Translations under genes and position numbers: made by a program | Notes under the pieces: model-generated | Database searches by the model: none | Told to the model about the DNA's origin: nothing | What the model saw: only the letters and a program-made list of their open reading frames with translations | Shown here: positions 44,620 to 53,858 of the stretch, in pieces | Position numbering within the stretch: position 1 is the first letter of the stretch | Layout: every line of letters starts with the position of its first letter | Assembly (NCBI GenBank): GCA_913057945.1 | Contig: CAJXOF010000002.1 | Span: forward strand, 356,231 to 420,230 | DNA length: 64,000 bases | DNA from: an uncultured Hyphomonadaceae bacterium | GTDB lineage: Bacteria; Pseudomonadota; Alphaproteobacteria; Caulobacterales; Hyphomonadaceae | Reading direction: 5' to 3'

Positions 44620-44645
44620 TCTGCATATTTGCGCAAATATGCAGA
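44620..44645. promoter_or_regulatory. 26-bp perfect palindrome upstream of AhpD-like gene
   Basis: The half-site TCTGCATATTTGC is followed immediately by its exact reverse complement. It lies 13 nt before the ATG at 44659, just ahead of the AAGGAG. Length and perfection suggest a dimeric repressor operator; the TGCATAT/ATATGCA arms resemble ArsR-family sites. Confidence 0.75.
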
Positions 44646-44658
44646 TAAGGAGTCGATT

Positions 44659-45015
44659 ATGGCGGACGGTACGAAAGACTATGGCGCAATAACGGGCGCG
44701 ATCAGCGAGGGGATCTCCGGCCTGCGGGGCACCGGCGCGAAAGACACGCTGACCCAGTTCAACGCGATGGCCAAGGCCGCTCTGGCGGATGGCGCGCTCG
44801 ACACGAAGACCAAGGAACTGATCGCGCTCGCCATTGGCGTGGCCAAGCAGTGTGATGGGTGCATCGGGTTTCACACCAAGGCCCTGAAGCGTCTCGGCGC
44901 GACCGATGAGGAAGTCGCCGAAGCGCTGGGCATGACGGTCTATATGGGCGGTGGCCCGAGCCTGATGTATGCGGGCGACGCCTGGACGGCGTGGCAGGGC
45001 CTGAAGGAAGCCTAG
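44659..45015 (+). CDS. carboxymuconolactone decarboxylase (AhpD-like) family protein
   Basis: 118 residues. The catalytic region [51 protein letters not shown] contains the CxxC-xxxH triad of AhpD-like peroxidase/disulfide reductases, fitting an antioxidant role. ATG 44659 follows AAGGAG by 8 nt and excludes an upstream in-frame ATG at 44629 inside the palindrome. Stop codon shares CTAG with thyA. Confidence 0.9.
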   Translation: MADGTKDYGAITGAISEGISGLRGTGAKDTLTQFNAMAKAALADGALDTKTKELIALAIGVAKQCDGCIGFHTKALKRLGATDEEVAEALGMTVYMGGGPSLMYAGDAWTAWQGLKEA

Positions 45016-45806
45016 ACGGCCACCGGCGCCTTGATGTGAGCGTGCGGCTCGTAGCCTTCGACGGTGAAGTCTGAATACTCCCAGCCGAACAGGTCGGTCT
45101 TGTCGGGATTCAGGATCATCCGGGGCAGGGCGCGCGGCTCACGGGTCAGCTGCAGCTGCGCCTGATCCATATGGTTCAGGTAGAGATGCGCATCGCCGAA
45201 CGTGTGGACGAACTCGCCAGCCTCCAGCCCCGTTGCCCGCGCCATCATCAGGGTGAGCAGTGCATAGGAGGCGATGTTGAACGGGACACCGAGGAAGACA
45301 TCGGCCGAACGCTGGTAGAGCTGGCAGTTGAGCTTGCCATCCATGACATTGAACTGGAACAGGCAGTGACAGGGCGGCAGGGCCATCTCGTTCACATCGG
45401 CCGGGTTCCAAGCCGATACGATTAGGCGGCGGGAATTGGGATTGGTGCGGATTTCGTCCAGCACCCACTGGATCTGGTCAATGACACGGCCATCTGGCGC
45501 GGCCCAGCTGCGCCATTGCTTGCCATAGACCGGGCCGAGGTCGCCATGCTCATCGGCCCATTCATCCCAGATCGAAACGCCGTTTTCCTTGAGATAGGCG
45601 ATGTTCGTGTCGCCTTTCAGGAACCAGAGCAGCTCAATGATGATCGAGCGCAAATGCAGCTTCTTCGTGGTCACCATCGGGAAGCCATCGGCAAGGTCGA
45701 ACCGCATCTGGCGGCCGAACACGGCGCGTGTGCCCGTGCCGGTCCGGTCGGCACGCTCATGCCCATTGTCCAGGATGTCCTGCAGGAGATTGAGATATTG
45801 CTGCAT
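45012..45806 (-). CDS. thyA: thymidylate synthase
   Basis: 264 residues, the standard ThyA length. It makes dTMP from dUMP with methylene-tetrahydrofolate. N-terminal [15 protein letters not shown]...[18 protein letters not shown], catalytic Cys in [12 protein letters not shown], and [23 protein letters not shown] 45806 follows GAGG by 7 nt. The upstream in-frame extension to 45944 is rejected on family length. folA lies further along on the same strand. Confidence 0.97.
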   Translation of the reverse strand: MQQYLNLLQDILDNGHERADRTGTGTRAVFGRQMRFDLADGFPMVTTKKLHLRSIIIELLWFLKGDTNIAYLKENGVSIWDEWADEHGDLGPVYGKQWRSWAAPDGRVIDQIQWVLDEIRTNPNSRRLIVSAWNPADVNEMALPPCHCLFQFNVMDGKLNCQLYQRSADVFLGVPFNIASYALLTLMMARATGLEAGEFVHTFGDAHLYLNHMDQAQLQLTREPRALPRMILNPDKTDLFGWEYSDFTVEGYEPHAHIKAPVAV

Positions 45807-46034
45807 GTCGGCCTCGGTGGGGAATCGGTTTTGTCGGTGAATGATACCACGAAAATACGCCGCGCAGGCAAGGCCGGGCAGCCGTCTTGACCGAGATAAA
45901 CGGGGCTCCATCAGGGTAAACGACCCCTTTCGCCAATCCGCCAATTTTCAGGGAGTATCTGAAGCCAGGGGAAATCACTCTGAGCGAAAATCCCAGCTTG
46001 TGAAATGGTGCTGGCGATCAGGGGGGCGCGCGGG

Positions 46035-47576
46035 ATGGGTACACGATCTGCAAACATGCAAGCGCAGCAGATTGCCCGCGATGTACGCGGCAACCTGACC
46101 GTGCTCACCGCGTTCATTCTGGCATCCATGGTGGCGCTGGTTGGGCTCGCGGTCGACCTTGAATTCATCTTCCGCCAACAGGCCCGCGTACAATACGCAA
46201 TGGACTCCGCCGTCCTCGCCGGCGCGCTGTCGCGACAGGCTGGTGCGACGGATGAGGCGGTGATCGCGGACATTCGCGAATACATGAACCCGCTGATCGA
46301 TACGGCCGGAGGCGGCTTGTCCTGCACGCCGGTCACCGTGACCTTCTCCGAGGACAGCGAAGATATTCTCGGCAAGATGCGGTGCACCCAGCCCACCTTC
46401 ATTTCCAATATCTTCGGAAATGACGAAATGAGCTTCAACGTCTCATCCACCTCGACCTTCTCGGTCGGCAAGATTGATGTGTCCTTCGTGTTTGACGTTT
46501 CCGGCTCCATGAACAGTGAAAACCGGCTGACCTTGCTCAAGGAGGCCGCCGTCATCGCCTTTGACGAATTGCTGCCGGATGACCAGGTACGCGACGGTAC
46601 GGTCCGGCTGGGCATCGTGACCTACAACAATGCCGTCAATGCAGGTGCTTACTTCAACGACGTCACGCGCAGTGTCACCATTCCCGCCGACACGTCCAAC
46701 AGCAATGGGCTGAGCAATTACAATTCCTACAACAGCGCCCGGATGTACGATCAGGCTACGGGCAAGCGCTTCATGTACTATCAGGATGGCACCTGTACCG
46801 AGTTCGATCCTGACGAGTGTGACCAGTTTGGCGACTATGACTGGGATGTGGCCCGGTGGTTCTGGGACGACTCGTCTGCTGCGGATACCTGCGTCTATGA
46901 GCGAACCGGGACGCATGCCGACAGCGACGCCCCGCCCGGCAGCTTTGCCTGGATCGGCGCCGGCAATCCGCGTTGGAATTTCTATGATAGCGACCGTGAC
47001 AAATATCGCGGTGAGAACGAGATCGAGAACAATGGCGCGGACAGTTCGACCGGCGCGCTGGATTTCTATTATGCCGGATGCCGGGCAACCGGGCCTGTGC
47101 CTCTGACCGAGGACAAGGATGCCCTCATCACCCATGTGAACAGCATGACGGCCAATGGCGGCACCGCCGGGCATCTCGGCGTTGCCTGGGGCTGGTATCT
47201 CCTGTCGCCGAACTGGCAGGGCATCTGGCCGGAGGCAGCAAAGCCCTGGGCCTATGATGAGGTAAACGTCACCAAGGCCGTTATCCTGATGACGGATGGC
47301 GACTTCAATGCGAACCATCCGACGGCCAGCAAGAATTCCTTCAAGCAGGCGATGGATCTCTGTGATGCGATGAAAGCGGAGCCATCCAACGTCCAGATAT
47401 ATACGGTCGGCTTCCAGGTGCCCTCCTATGTCCAGAAGACATCGGACGGGCAGACCATCATGGAATATTGCGCGACCAGCCCGGCCTTTGCGTTCGACGC
47501 GTCGAACGGCGACGAGCTGAAGGAAGTCTATCGCGAAATTGCCCAGTCGATTTCCGACCTGCGCATCAAGAGCTAG
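46035..47576 (+). CDS. TadG-like protein: TadE/G N-terminal helix plus von Willebrand A domain
   Basis: 513 residues. The N terminus has RDVRGNLTVLTAFILASMVALVGLAVDLEFIFRQQARVQYAMDSAVLAGAL, the TadE/G-like membrane helix. A vWA domain starts near residue 145 with the MIDAS motif FDVSGSMNS and later VILMTDGDFN. An Asn/Asp/Tyr-rich insert with several Cys lies between. TadG-like proteins belong to Flp/Tad pilus secretion, but no other tad gene is in the window. The start is uncertain between ATG 46035 (after a G6 tract) and ATG 46005. Stop shares CTAG with recF. Confidence 0.82.
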   Translation: MGTRSANMQAQQIARDVRGNLTVLTAFILASMVALVGLAVDLEFIFRQQARVQYAMDSAVLAGALSRQAGATDEAVIADIREYMNPLIDTAGGGLSCTPVTVTFSEDSEDILGKMRCTQPTFISNIFGNDEMSFNVSSTSTFSVGKIDVSFVFDVSGSMNSENRLTLLKEAAVIAFDELLPDDQVRDGTVRLGIVTYNNAVNAGAYFNDVTRSVTIPADTSNSNGLSNYNSYNSARMYDQATGKRFMYYQDGTCTEFDPDECDQFGDYDWDVARWFWDDSSAADTCVYERTGTHADSDAPPGSFAWIGAGNPRWNFYDSDRDKYRGENEIENNGADSSTGALDFYYAGCRATGPVPLTEDKDALITHVNSMTANGGTAGHLGVAWGWYLLSPNWQGIWPEAAKPWAYDEVNVTKAVILMTDGDFNANHPTASKNSFKQAMDLCDAMKAEPSNVQIYTVGFQVPSYVQKTSDGQTIMEYCATSPAFAFDASNGDELKEVYREIAQSISDLRIKS

Positions 47577-48685
47577 GATTCAGCGACCGCCGTGCCGTCA
47601 TCGATGCGCACGGTCTGCGCCCGGTCTCCGAACGCCTCGAACAGGAAGGCTTCCGTGCCGGTCAGCCAGGCCTGACCCCCAAGCGCGGTCAGCTCATCGA
47701 ACAGGGCAGCCCTGCGGTCAGCATCGAGATGCGCGGCGGCCTCGTCCAGCAATAGCAGGGGAGAGGGGCCATCGCCGCCCGCGCGCAGGGCAGCTGCAGA
47801 GGCGAGGATCAGGCCAATCAGCAAGGCTTTCTGCTGCCCTGTGGAGGCATCCTTGGCAGGCGCGCCGGTTGGGCGGTGGATAACGGTCAGGTCGGAGCGG
47901 TGCGGGCCGTCAATGGTGCGCCCGGCGGCAATGTCACGTCGGCGCGTCGTGCGGAACGTGTCCGTCAAGGCTTCGAAGATTGTCTTGAAATCATCGCCGC
48001 GAATGGCGGCCTGTTCGGCCTTGCCTTCGAGGGCCAGGTCAGCCTTCGGGAAATAGCCTTCGGGGCGCGCATCAATGGCGGCTTGCAGAGATTCCAGAAC
48101 ATGTGCGCGGTTGATAGCCATTTCCGCGCCGGACTCTGCCATGCGAGCCTCGATGGCATCGGCCCAAGCCGGGTCAACATGCCCGCGTTCGAGCAGGGCG
48201 TTGCGCTCGCGCATGGCCTTTTCATAGCGGCTGGCGGCCGTGCCGTGGGTGGGCATGTGCGCCATCACCTGCCGGTCGAAGAAGCGGCGGCGATCAGAGG
48301 TGCTGCCCCGGAACACGCCGTCCATGGCGGGCGTCAGCCAGACAATGCGAACCAGATCTGCGAGATCGGACGCCGTCGCAGGCGCGCCATCGATCCGCAC
48401 CGTGCGTTTGGCGCTCGGGCCAGCGTCGAGGCCAACGCCGATGCGCTGCTCGTTCGCCAGCGCGGCGGAGACGGCCCAGCCACCGGGGGCATCCTTCCGG
48501 GTCATTTCCGGCAGAGTCGCCGAGCGCAGGCCCCGGCCGGGGCCGAGCTGGCTGACCGCTTCGAGCAAATTCGTCTTGCCCGCCCCGTTCGGCCCGTACA
48601 GGCAGACATGCCTGCCATCGAGCGGCAGGCTGAGGGACGCATAATTGCGAAAGTCAGTCAGGGTAAGGCGGGTAAGGGCGGTCAT
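47573..48685 (-). CDS. recF: DNA replication and repair protein RecF
   Basis: 370 residues, SMC-like ATPase that loads RecA at gaps. Walker A GPNGAGKTN at 31-39, the ABC-type signature STGQQKALLIGL and Walker B PLLLLDEAAAHLD. The N terminus LTRLTLTDFRNYASLSL is typical. It belongs to the dnaA-dnaN-recF order, with one small gene inserted between recF and dnaN. Confidence 0.96.
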   Translation of the reverse strand: MTALTRLTLTDFRNYASLSLPLDGRHVCLYGPNGAGKTNLLEAVSQLGPGRGLRSATLPEMTRKDAPGGWAVSAALANEQRIGVGLDAGPSAKRTVRIDGAPATASDLADLVRIVWLTPAMDGVFRGSTSDRRRFFDRQVMAHMPTHGTAASRYEKAMRERNALLERGHVDPAWADAIEARMAESGAEMAINRAHVLESLQAAIDARPEGYFPKADLALEGKAEQAAIRGDDFKTIFEALTDTFRTTRRRDIAAGRTIDGPHRSDLTVIHRPTGAPAKDASTGQQKALLIGLILASAAALRAGGDGPSPLLLLDEAAAHLDADRRAALFDELTALGGQAWLTGTEAFLFEAFGDRAQTVRIDDGTAVAES

Positions 48686-48710
48686 TCAGGCTCTATGGCG
48701 CGGCCAGAGG

Positions 48711-49103
48711 TCAGGTGTCGAGCCCGTGGCCGCCTTCGGGCCGGGTCTCCGCGATCCGTTCCATGCCGGCAATCATCGGACGGCCCGTGCCAATGGCTTC
48801 CTGCACGCTGGGCATGGCCAGGCTGGCGGCATGGCTTTCCTGGCTGTCCCACACTTCCGTGATCCAGATCGCGTTGGGATCGGCCGGGTCACTCGCCACG
48901 ACATAGCTGAGACAGCCCGGCATACCCGAAACGCCGTCCAGCAGAATGCGCATCAGCGCATCCCGGTTATCGTCCGTAGCGGTGAACTTGCCAATCAGGC
49001 CGTACATGCTGCTTGTCTCCTTGCCAAACTGGATACCACATGCCGCCAAACCCATCGCCGCGGCCGTGCTGGCAAGGACGGTCCGGCGATCCAGCAGTGC
49101 CAT
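48711..49103 (-). CDS. antibiotic-biosynthesis-monooxygenase (ABM) domain protein, two possible starts
   Basis: 130 residues from ATG 49103: MALLDRRTVLASTAAAMGLAAC-GIQ looks like a Tat-like (DRRTVL) lipoprotein signal. From ATG 49007 a 98-residue cytosolic form starts MYGLIGKFTATDDNRDALMRI, with AAGGAG 9 nt upstream. The ABM ferredoxin-like fold follows (SYVVASDPADPNAIWITEVWDSQESHAAS). Such proteins are small quinol monooxygenases or similar; the role here is unknown. It sits between dnaN and recF. Which start is used, or both, is open. Confidence 0.72.
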   Translation of the reverse strand: MALLDRRTVLASTAAAMGLAACGIQFGKETSSMYGLIGKFTATDDNRDALMRILLDGVSGMPGCLSYVVASDPADPNAIWITEVWDSQESHAASLAMPSVQEAIGTGRPMIAGMERIAETRPEGGHGLDT

Positions 49104-49110
49104 CGGCCTG

Positions 49111-50232
49111 CTAGACCCGAAGCGGCATCAGCACATAGCGGGCGCTGTCATCCGACGGATCGAGGACGAGGGCAGGGGAAGCCGGATCGCTGAACATGAA
49201 CTCGGCTTCGACGGCCTCGATCTGGCCAGCAATGTCGAGCAAATATTTCGCGTTGAAGCCGATCTCCATCGCCTCGGAACCATAGTCCGCTTCGAGTTCC
49301 TCGTTGCCCACGCCGGTCTCTGCATGGTTGACGGCAAGCACCAGCTTGCCATCGGACAGGGACATCTTCACCGAACGCGAGCGTTCGGCCGACACAGTTG
49401 AGACGCGATCAACAGCGGCTTCGAAAGCCTTGTTGTCGATGGTCAGCTTCCGGTCATTCCCCTTCGGGATGACGCGGCCATAATCCGGGAAGGAGCCGTC
49501 GATCAGTTTCGAGGTCAGGACGGCGCGGCCTGCACGCACGACGATCTTCGTGTCGGACACTTCGATCTCGATGTCATCATCCACCCCGTCGATGAGGCGG
49601 CGCGCCTCTGCGACAGCCTTGCGGGGCACGATGATGCCTTCGAGGTTTTCCGCGCCGGCCGGAGCCGGCAGTTCGGCGAGCGCGAGGCGGTGGCCGTCCG
49701 TAGCAACCGTCCGCAGCACGGCCTGGCCCTCATCAGTCTGGGCAGCATGAAGGTACACGCCGTTCAGGTAGTAGCGGGTTTCCTCGGTCGAGATCGCGAA
49801 CCGTGTCTTGTCGATCAGGCGGGCGAAATCCTTCGCGCCGAGCGAGAATTTGGTCGGCGTGTCGTCCGAACTCATGGTCTGGAAGTCAGATGCCGGCAGG
49901 GTCGGCAGTTCGAAATGCGAACGGCCTGCCGTGATGGCGAGACGCTGGCCTTCCGGCTGGACTTCCAGTTCGACTTCGGAGCCGGCGGGCAGCTTGCGCA
50001 CAACGTCGAACAGCGTGCCAGCCGGGGCCGTCACCGCGCCTTCGCGCGTTACGCTCGCATCGGCGCTGTCGACGGCCTCGATGTCGAGGTCTGTCGCCGT
50101 GAGTTTCAGCTCACCATTGCCTGCCTGAAGCAGGACGTTGGAGAGGATCGGGATCGTGTTCCGGCGCTCCACCACATTCTGCACATGTGACAGTGCGTTC
50201 AGCAGGTCGCCGCGTTCAATCGTCAGTTTCAT
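49111..50232 (-). CDS. dnaN: DNA polymerase III sliding clamp (beta subunit)
   Basis: 373 residues with three clamp domains. N-terminal MKLTIERGDLLNALSHVQNVVERRNTIPILSNVLLQ, the middle TRFAISTEETRYYLNGVYL, and C-terminal ALVLDPSDDSARYVLMPLRV. Encircles DNA and tethers polymerase III. It lies 191 nt downstream of dnaA on the same strand, the gap holding a 10-bp hairpin. Confidence 0.97.
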   Translation of the reverse strand: MKLTIERGDLLNALSHVQNVVERRNTIPILSNVLLQAGNGELKLTATDLDIEAVDSADASVTREGAVTAPAGTLFDVVRKLPAGSEVELEVQPEGQRLAITAGRSHFELPTLPASDFQTMSSDDTPTKFSLGAKDFARLIDKTRFAISTEETRYYLNGVYLHAAQTDEGQAVLRTVATDGHRLALAELPAPAGAENLEGIIVPRKAVAEARRLIDGVDDDIEIEVSDTKIVVRAGRAVLTSKLIDGSFPDYGRVIPKGNDRKLTIDNKAFEAAVDRVSTVSAERSRSVKMSLSDGKLVLAVNHAETGVGNEELEADYGSEAMEIGFNAKYLLDIAGQIEAVEAEFMFSDPASPALVLDPSDDSARYVLMPLRV

Positions 50233-50326
50233 TGTCCGTTCCGTTCATCGGGGGCCTCTTTCGGAAGCCCGGAATTCCTTGCCAGTCCAACCGGTCCCGC
50301 CCGGAACCGCCGTCCGGAATGGAATC

Positions 50327-50352
50327 GGCCCGCTCTGCGGGGAGAGCGGGCC
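50327..50352. repeat. strong hairpin in the dnaA-dnaN gap
   Basis: GGCCCGCTCT-GCGGGG-AGAGCGGGCC: perfect 10-bp stem between the dnaA stop and the dnaN start. It has no T-run on either strand, so an intrinsic terminator is not supported; it may slow RNA polymerase or protect an mRNA end. Confidence 0.5.
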
Positions 50353-50423
50353 GAGCACACTTACTCAAACAGGGGCAAAAGCCAAGCGCCGATCGTGTTT
50401 TCAGCGCGGTTGGCTGAGTTTGC

Positions 50424-51893
50424 CTAATTAAGGCCTGCCGCCTGCAGTTCCAGGATCGTCTCGTTGACCGCCTTGATGTGCGCACCGAGTTCGGTGTTTT
50501 CCGGCAGGGCCTTGGCCACCTTGCGATGCGCGTAGAGGATCGTGGTGTGATCGCGCTTGCCGAAGCTGTAGCCGATCTGCGGGAAGGATTTCCCGGTCAG
50601 CTCCCGGCACAGATACATCGCGATCTGGCGCGGATACACCACGGCGCGAGCCTTGCTCGGGCTTTCCATGTCGGCCTTCGTGACTTCGAACACCTTCATG
50701 GCTGCCTTCTTGACCAGTTCGATGGAGGGCTGGCGCACATCGCCTTCGGTCCGGCGGATGATCTTGTGCACCATGTCCAGCGTAGGGGTGCGGATGCCGA
50801 AAGCCGCCTCGGTATACAGGTTCCAGATCGCGCCGGTCATTTCCCGGGCCTGACCGCGAATGCCGGCATTGAACTCGGCGATCATCTCGTCGGTGACGAC
50901 GAAATTCGGATGGCCCGCCTCGATATGGTCGGCCAGGCTGCGCATGATCTGCTCGCGCATGCCGGCATCCGGTGCGCCGACCTCGACGGTCGTGGCGCCT
51001 TTCAGCTCACTGATCATGCGCGGGCTGAAGCCGGTGACGTCGCCGGGGGCCTTGTCACCCGCCAGCACGACATGGCCGCCATTCGCCGTGACTTCGCGAA
51101 TGTTCTGGAACAGTTCGGTCTCGGTGCCGGGCTTGCCGCTGATCCGGTGAAGGTCGTCGATCATCAGGATCGTCGCCGCGCGGAGCCGCTTCTTGAGGGC
51201 GCTCGTATCCTTCACCTTCACGCCGTCGGTGTAGGAGGACAGGAATTCCTCGGCCGTCAGGTAGACGACGTGGCAATCCTCGCCCCGCAGTTCGGCAGCG
51301 GTCTTCAGCGCATGCAGGATGTGCGTCTTGCCGGTGCCCTGAAGGCCATAGAACAAGGTTGTCAGCGTTCCGACCGGCAGTCCGCCCGCAATACGTTTGG
51401 CCATCTCGACCGCCAGCTCGTTTGCCTCACCCGTGACGAGGGTGTTGAAGCTCATGACCGGTGCGCCGGTGCCGGAGCCTGAGGTCTCGGCCTGTGCGGG
51501 TGCGTCCTCGACGATTTCAGCGGTTGCCCACGGATCCTCGACAATATCGAGCAGCTCCGCAGGCACGGTCCGCCAGCAGACCAGCTTGATCGCGCGGCGC
51601 GCAGGATCATGCTCGCGCCAGATGCGCTGGATGGCATGGCGGTGCGCGCCATAGGCACGGTCGAATGACAGGGGATCGCGCGCGGCAATCACCATTTCGC
51701 CATTGAACTCGGCCACGAGACGGAGTCCGTCGATCCAGCGGTCATAGTCGGCCGTGTTCAGGATTGTCGCAAGATGGGCCTTAACGGTCAGCCAAATCTC
51801 CTTGCCCGGAGCATTCTTGCCCTTATTCATCTTCTCGAAGTCTACGCCAGTTTTTGAATCAAAGAGTTTGTTCCCGTCCATGCCGAGCCCCAT
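50424..51893 (-). CDS. dnaA: chromosomal replication initiator DnaA
   Basis: 489 residues. N-terminal DnaB/DiaA-binding domain I (about 30-100), a short linker, AAA+ domain with Walker A GLQGTGKT (183-190) and Walker B MIDDLHRI, and domain IV with the DnaA signature CRELTGKSFPQIGYSFGKRDHTTILYAHRKV. It binds DnaA boxes and opens oriC. Start may be ATG 51893 or ATG 51881 (MDGNKLFDSK), which has GGGG about 7 nt upstream. Confidence 0.97.
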   Translation of the reverse strand: MGLGMDGNKLFDSKTGVDFEKMNKGKNAPGKEIWLTVKAHLATILNTADYDRWIDGLRLVAEFNGEMVIAARDPLSFDRAYGAHRHAIQRIWREHDPARRAIKLVCWRTVPAELLDIVEDPWATAEIVEDAPAQAETSGSGTGAPVMSFNTLVTGEANELAVEMAKRIAGGLPVGTLTTLFYGLQGTGKTHILHALKTAAELRGEDCHVVYLTAEEFLSSYTDGVKVKDTSALKKRLRAATILMIDDLHRISGKPGTETELFQNIREVTANGGHVVLAGDKAPGDVTGFSPRMISELKGATTVEVGAPDAGMREQIMRSLADHIEAGHPNFVVTDEMIAEFNAGIRGQAREMTGAIWNLYTEAAFGIRTPTLDMVHKIIRRTEGDVRQPSIELVKKAAMKVFEVTKADMESPSKARAVVYPRQIAMYLCRELTGKSFPQIGYSFGKRDHTTILYAHRKVAKALPENTELGAHIKAVNETILELQAAGLN

Positions 51894-52369
51894 TTTCTAG
51901 TTATAATTTCACCCTGACCAACTGGCACGCAGCTTCCCTTCCGAACCGAAAATTCGGTCACACATATACTCCGTGTCGGGAGAACTTTTCTGTTGGTAAA
52001 TTGAAATTACTCAATGGGGGTTTTGCTGACAAGTGCAACTTTTATACGACAACAGGATTTGGTTGGTTGACTCTTTCCCCTGTACTTCAAACCGCAATCA
52101 AATCAGGCGCTTGAGCACTGATCTTTTTTTGTGAGTGAGTCGCCCCACACATTTGTTCGCACCTGTTCTGTCAACAGGGGGCGCAGGTATAAGCCTGTGG
52201 ATATCCCCAAAAAAAGCGGCATGTTTCGCAGTGCGGTTAAGGAGCCCTAACATTACTGCAATACGGAACCTGCCAGTCAGGCCAATTTCGCAATCCTTCC
52301 AGGAAACATCCAGTTGTATTGATGTTGAATTCGGAAAGGTCCAAATTGTTGTATTAGGATATTGACATG
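51894..52369. promoter_or_regulatory. dnaA upstream region, possible replication-origin elements
   Basis: A gene-free, relatively AT-rich stretch of about 475 nt. It holds one near-consensus DnaA box TGTGGATAT (52196-52204, 8 of 9). It also has inverted repeats ACCGAA-AA-TTCGGT (51945-51958) and CCTGTT-CTGTC-AACAGG (about 52162-52178). Two GANTC methylation sites are present (GACTC about 52069, GAGTC about 52137). A weak CtrA-like TTAA-N6-CTAA lies at 52237-52250. It must contain the dnaA promoter. A role in oriC is possible but one DnaA box is thin evidence. Confidence 0.45.
52196..52204 (+). promoter_or_regulatory. near-consensus DnaA box
   Basis: TGTGGATAT, one mismatch from TGTGGATAA, in the dnaA-rpsT gap. 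Could serve autoregulation or initiation. Confidence 0.45.
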
Positions 52370-52402
52370 AAAAAACCCGCCTGAACAGTCAGGCGGGTTT
52401 CT
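52370..52402 (-). terminator. rpsT terminator
   Basis: Minus strand: AAACCCGCCTGA-CTGT-TCAGGCGGGTTT, a perfect 12-bp stem, running into T6 (52370-52375). Located about 25 nt after the rpsT stop codon. Confidence 0.94.
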
Positions 52403-52427
52403 GTTTTTCAATTGGGAAAGGTGCCGA

Positions 52428-52691
52428 TCAGCCCATCGCTTTGACGCGAGCCGACAGACGGGAAACTTTCCGCGACGATGTGTTCTTGTGCATGACGCCT
52501 TTGGTCACCGCGCGCATCAGTTCGGGCTGGGCAGAGCGCAGCGCTTCCTGGGCAGCAGACTTGTCGCCGGCTTCGATTGCTTCTTCGACCTTGCGAACGA
52601 AAGTACGCACGCGCGAGCGGCGGGCTTTGTTCACTTCGGTGCGGTTCGCAATCTTGCGGACCATTTTCTTGGCGGAACGGGTATTAGCCAT
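52428..52691 (-). CDS. rpsT: 30S ribosomal protein S20
   Basis: 87 residues, highly basic: [39 protein letters not shown], ending [11 protein letters not shown]. Binds 16S rRNA in the small subunit. ATG 52691 follows CAGGAG. It has its own promoter and a strong terminator and lies directly upstream of the dnaA region, as in many alphaproteobacteria. Confidence 0.97.
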   Translation of the reverse strand: MANTRSAKKMVRKIANRTEVNKARRSRVRTFVRKVEEAIEAGDKSAAQEALRSAQPELMRAVTKGVMHKNTSSRKVSRLSARVKAMG

Positions 52692-52737
52692 ATTAAACTC
52701 CTGTGGCCCAAAGGGCTCCCTTCGGGCTGAAGGCGGG

Positions 52738-52766
52738 GGAATACATAAACGGCGCGGAGGCGTCAA
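52738..52766 (-). promoter_or_regulatory. rpsT promoter
   Basis: Minus strand: TTGACG (52761-52766), 17-nt spacer, TATTCC (52738-52743), the same -10 as the ilvB promoter. 46 nt before the rpsT ATG. Confidence 0.65.
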
Positions 52767-52820
52767 CCGCGCAATTGAGGCTGGTTGCAGGAAATAGCAG
52801 GTGGGCCGGGGCTTTCAGCA

Positions 52821-53603
52821 TCATTTGTCTTTGAAGTGAGCCGAGCGTTTCTCGACATAGGCGGCCATGCCTTCTTTCTGGTCATCGGTCGAGAACAATG
52901 ACTGGAACATGCGGCGTTCAAACTGGATGCCCTGAGAGAGCGGGGTCTCATAGGCAATCTTGATGGCTTCCTTGGTCATCATGGCGGCGGCCAGCGGCAT
53001 CGAGCCGATGGTGCGGGCCAGTTCGCGGGCAGCGTCCATCAGATCATCTGCCGGTACGACGCGGCTGACGAGACCACAGCGTTCGGCCTCGTCGGCCTCC
53101 ATCATGCGGCCGGTCAGGCAGAGTTCCATCGTTTTCGATTTGCCGATCACGCGTGCGAGGCGTTGCGTGCCGCCGGCGCCGGGCATCACGCCAAGGCGCA
53201 CTTCCGGCTGGCCGAAGCGGGCATTGTCGGCGGCCAGGATGATGTCGCACATCAGGGCCAGCTCACAGCCCCCGCCAATGGCATAGCCCGATACAGCAGC
53301 GATGATCGGTTTGCGCGCCCGCGCAGCCCGTTCCCAGTTCCGGCTGATGAAATCCTCATAATAGGATTCCGGATAGGTCTTTTCCTGGATTTCCTTGATA
53401 TCGGCCCCGCCGGAAAAGGCTTTCTTGCTGCCGGTCAGGATGATGCAGCCAATCTCCGGATCGGCTTCGAACCGGTCCAGCGCATGGGTCAGTTCATTCA
53501 TCATCTCTTCGCAGAGGGCGTTCAGGCTCTCGGCGCGATTGAGCGTGATCACGGCAAAGCCGGCTTCCTGGTCAATCTCGGTGAGGAGCGTTTTGTAAGA
53601 CAT
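52821..53603 (-). CDS. enoyl-CoA hydratase/isomerase
   Basis: 260 residues of the crotonase fold; hydrates enoyl-CoA in fatty-acid oxidation. Oxyanion-hole segments SGGADIKE and GYAIGGGCELALMCD. Catalytic Glu residues in FGQPEVRLGVMPGAGGTQRL. C-terminal FSTDDQKEGMAAYVEKRSAHFKDK is typical of short-chain enoyl-CoA hydratases. ATG 53603 follows AGGA by about 8 nt; the longer frame to 53726 is not supported. Confidence 0.93.
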   Translation of the reverse strand: MSYKTLLTEIDQEAGFAVITLNRAESLNALCEEMMNELTHALDRFEADPEIGCIILTGSKKAFSGGADIKEIQEKTYPESYYEDFISRNWERAARARKPIIAAVSGYAIGGGCELALMCDIILAADNARFGQPEVRLGVMPGAGGTQRLARVIGKSKTMELCLTGRMMEADEAERCGLVSRVVPADDLMDAARELARTIGSMPLAAAMMTKEAIKIAYETPLSQGIQFERRMFQSLFSTDDQKEGMAAYVEKRSAHFKDK

Positions 53604-53858
53604 TCTGTAAATCCTGCTCGTCGCGGTTTGGCGCTGGCAGTCGGTCTGCCGCAGCCTGTAACATTCGGGACACTCTACATCCGGTGCCCATGGCCGGAAA
53701 ATCTCTGGGGCGTTCCTGTATTTCATCGCGTTGGTTTCGCGAAGGCGCGCCTATACCGCAAACATGACGCATTTGTCATCCATTGCGAGTCATATGTGGG
53801 GCAGGAGCCGGAAACATCCTGATTGGTTGTTTGGCAGGCGGCCCCCTATATCCCGCCC

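Noticed and set aside
46005..46034. Earlier ATG for the TadG-like gene
   Set aside because: No SD seen before 46005, while a G6 tract precedes ATG 46035; not excluded outright.
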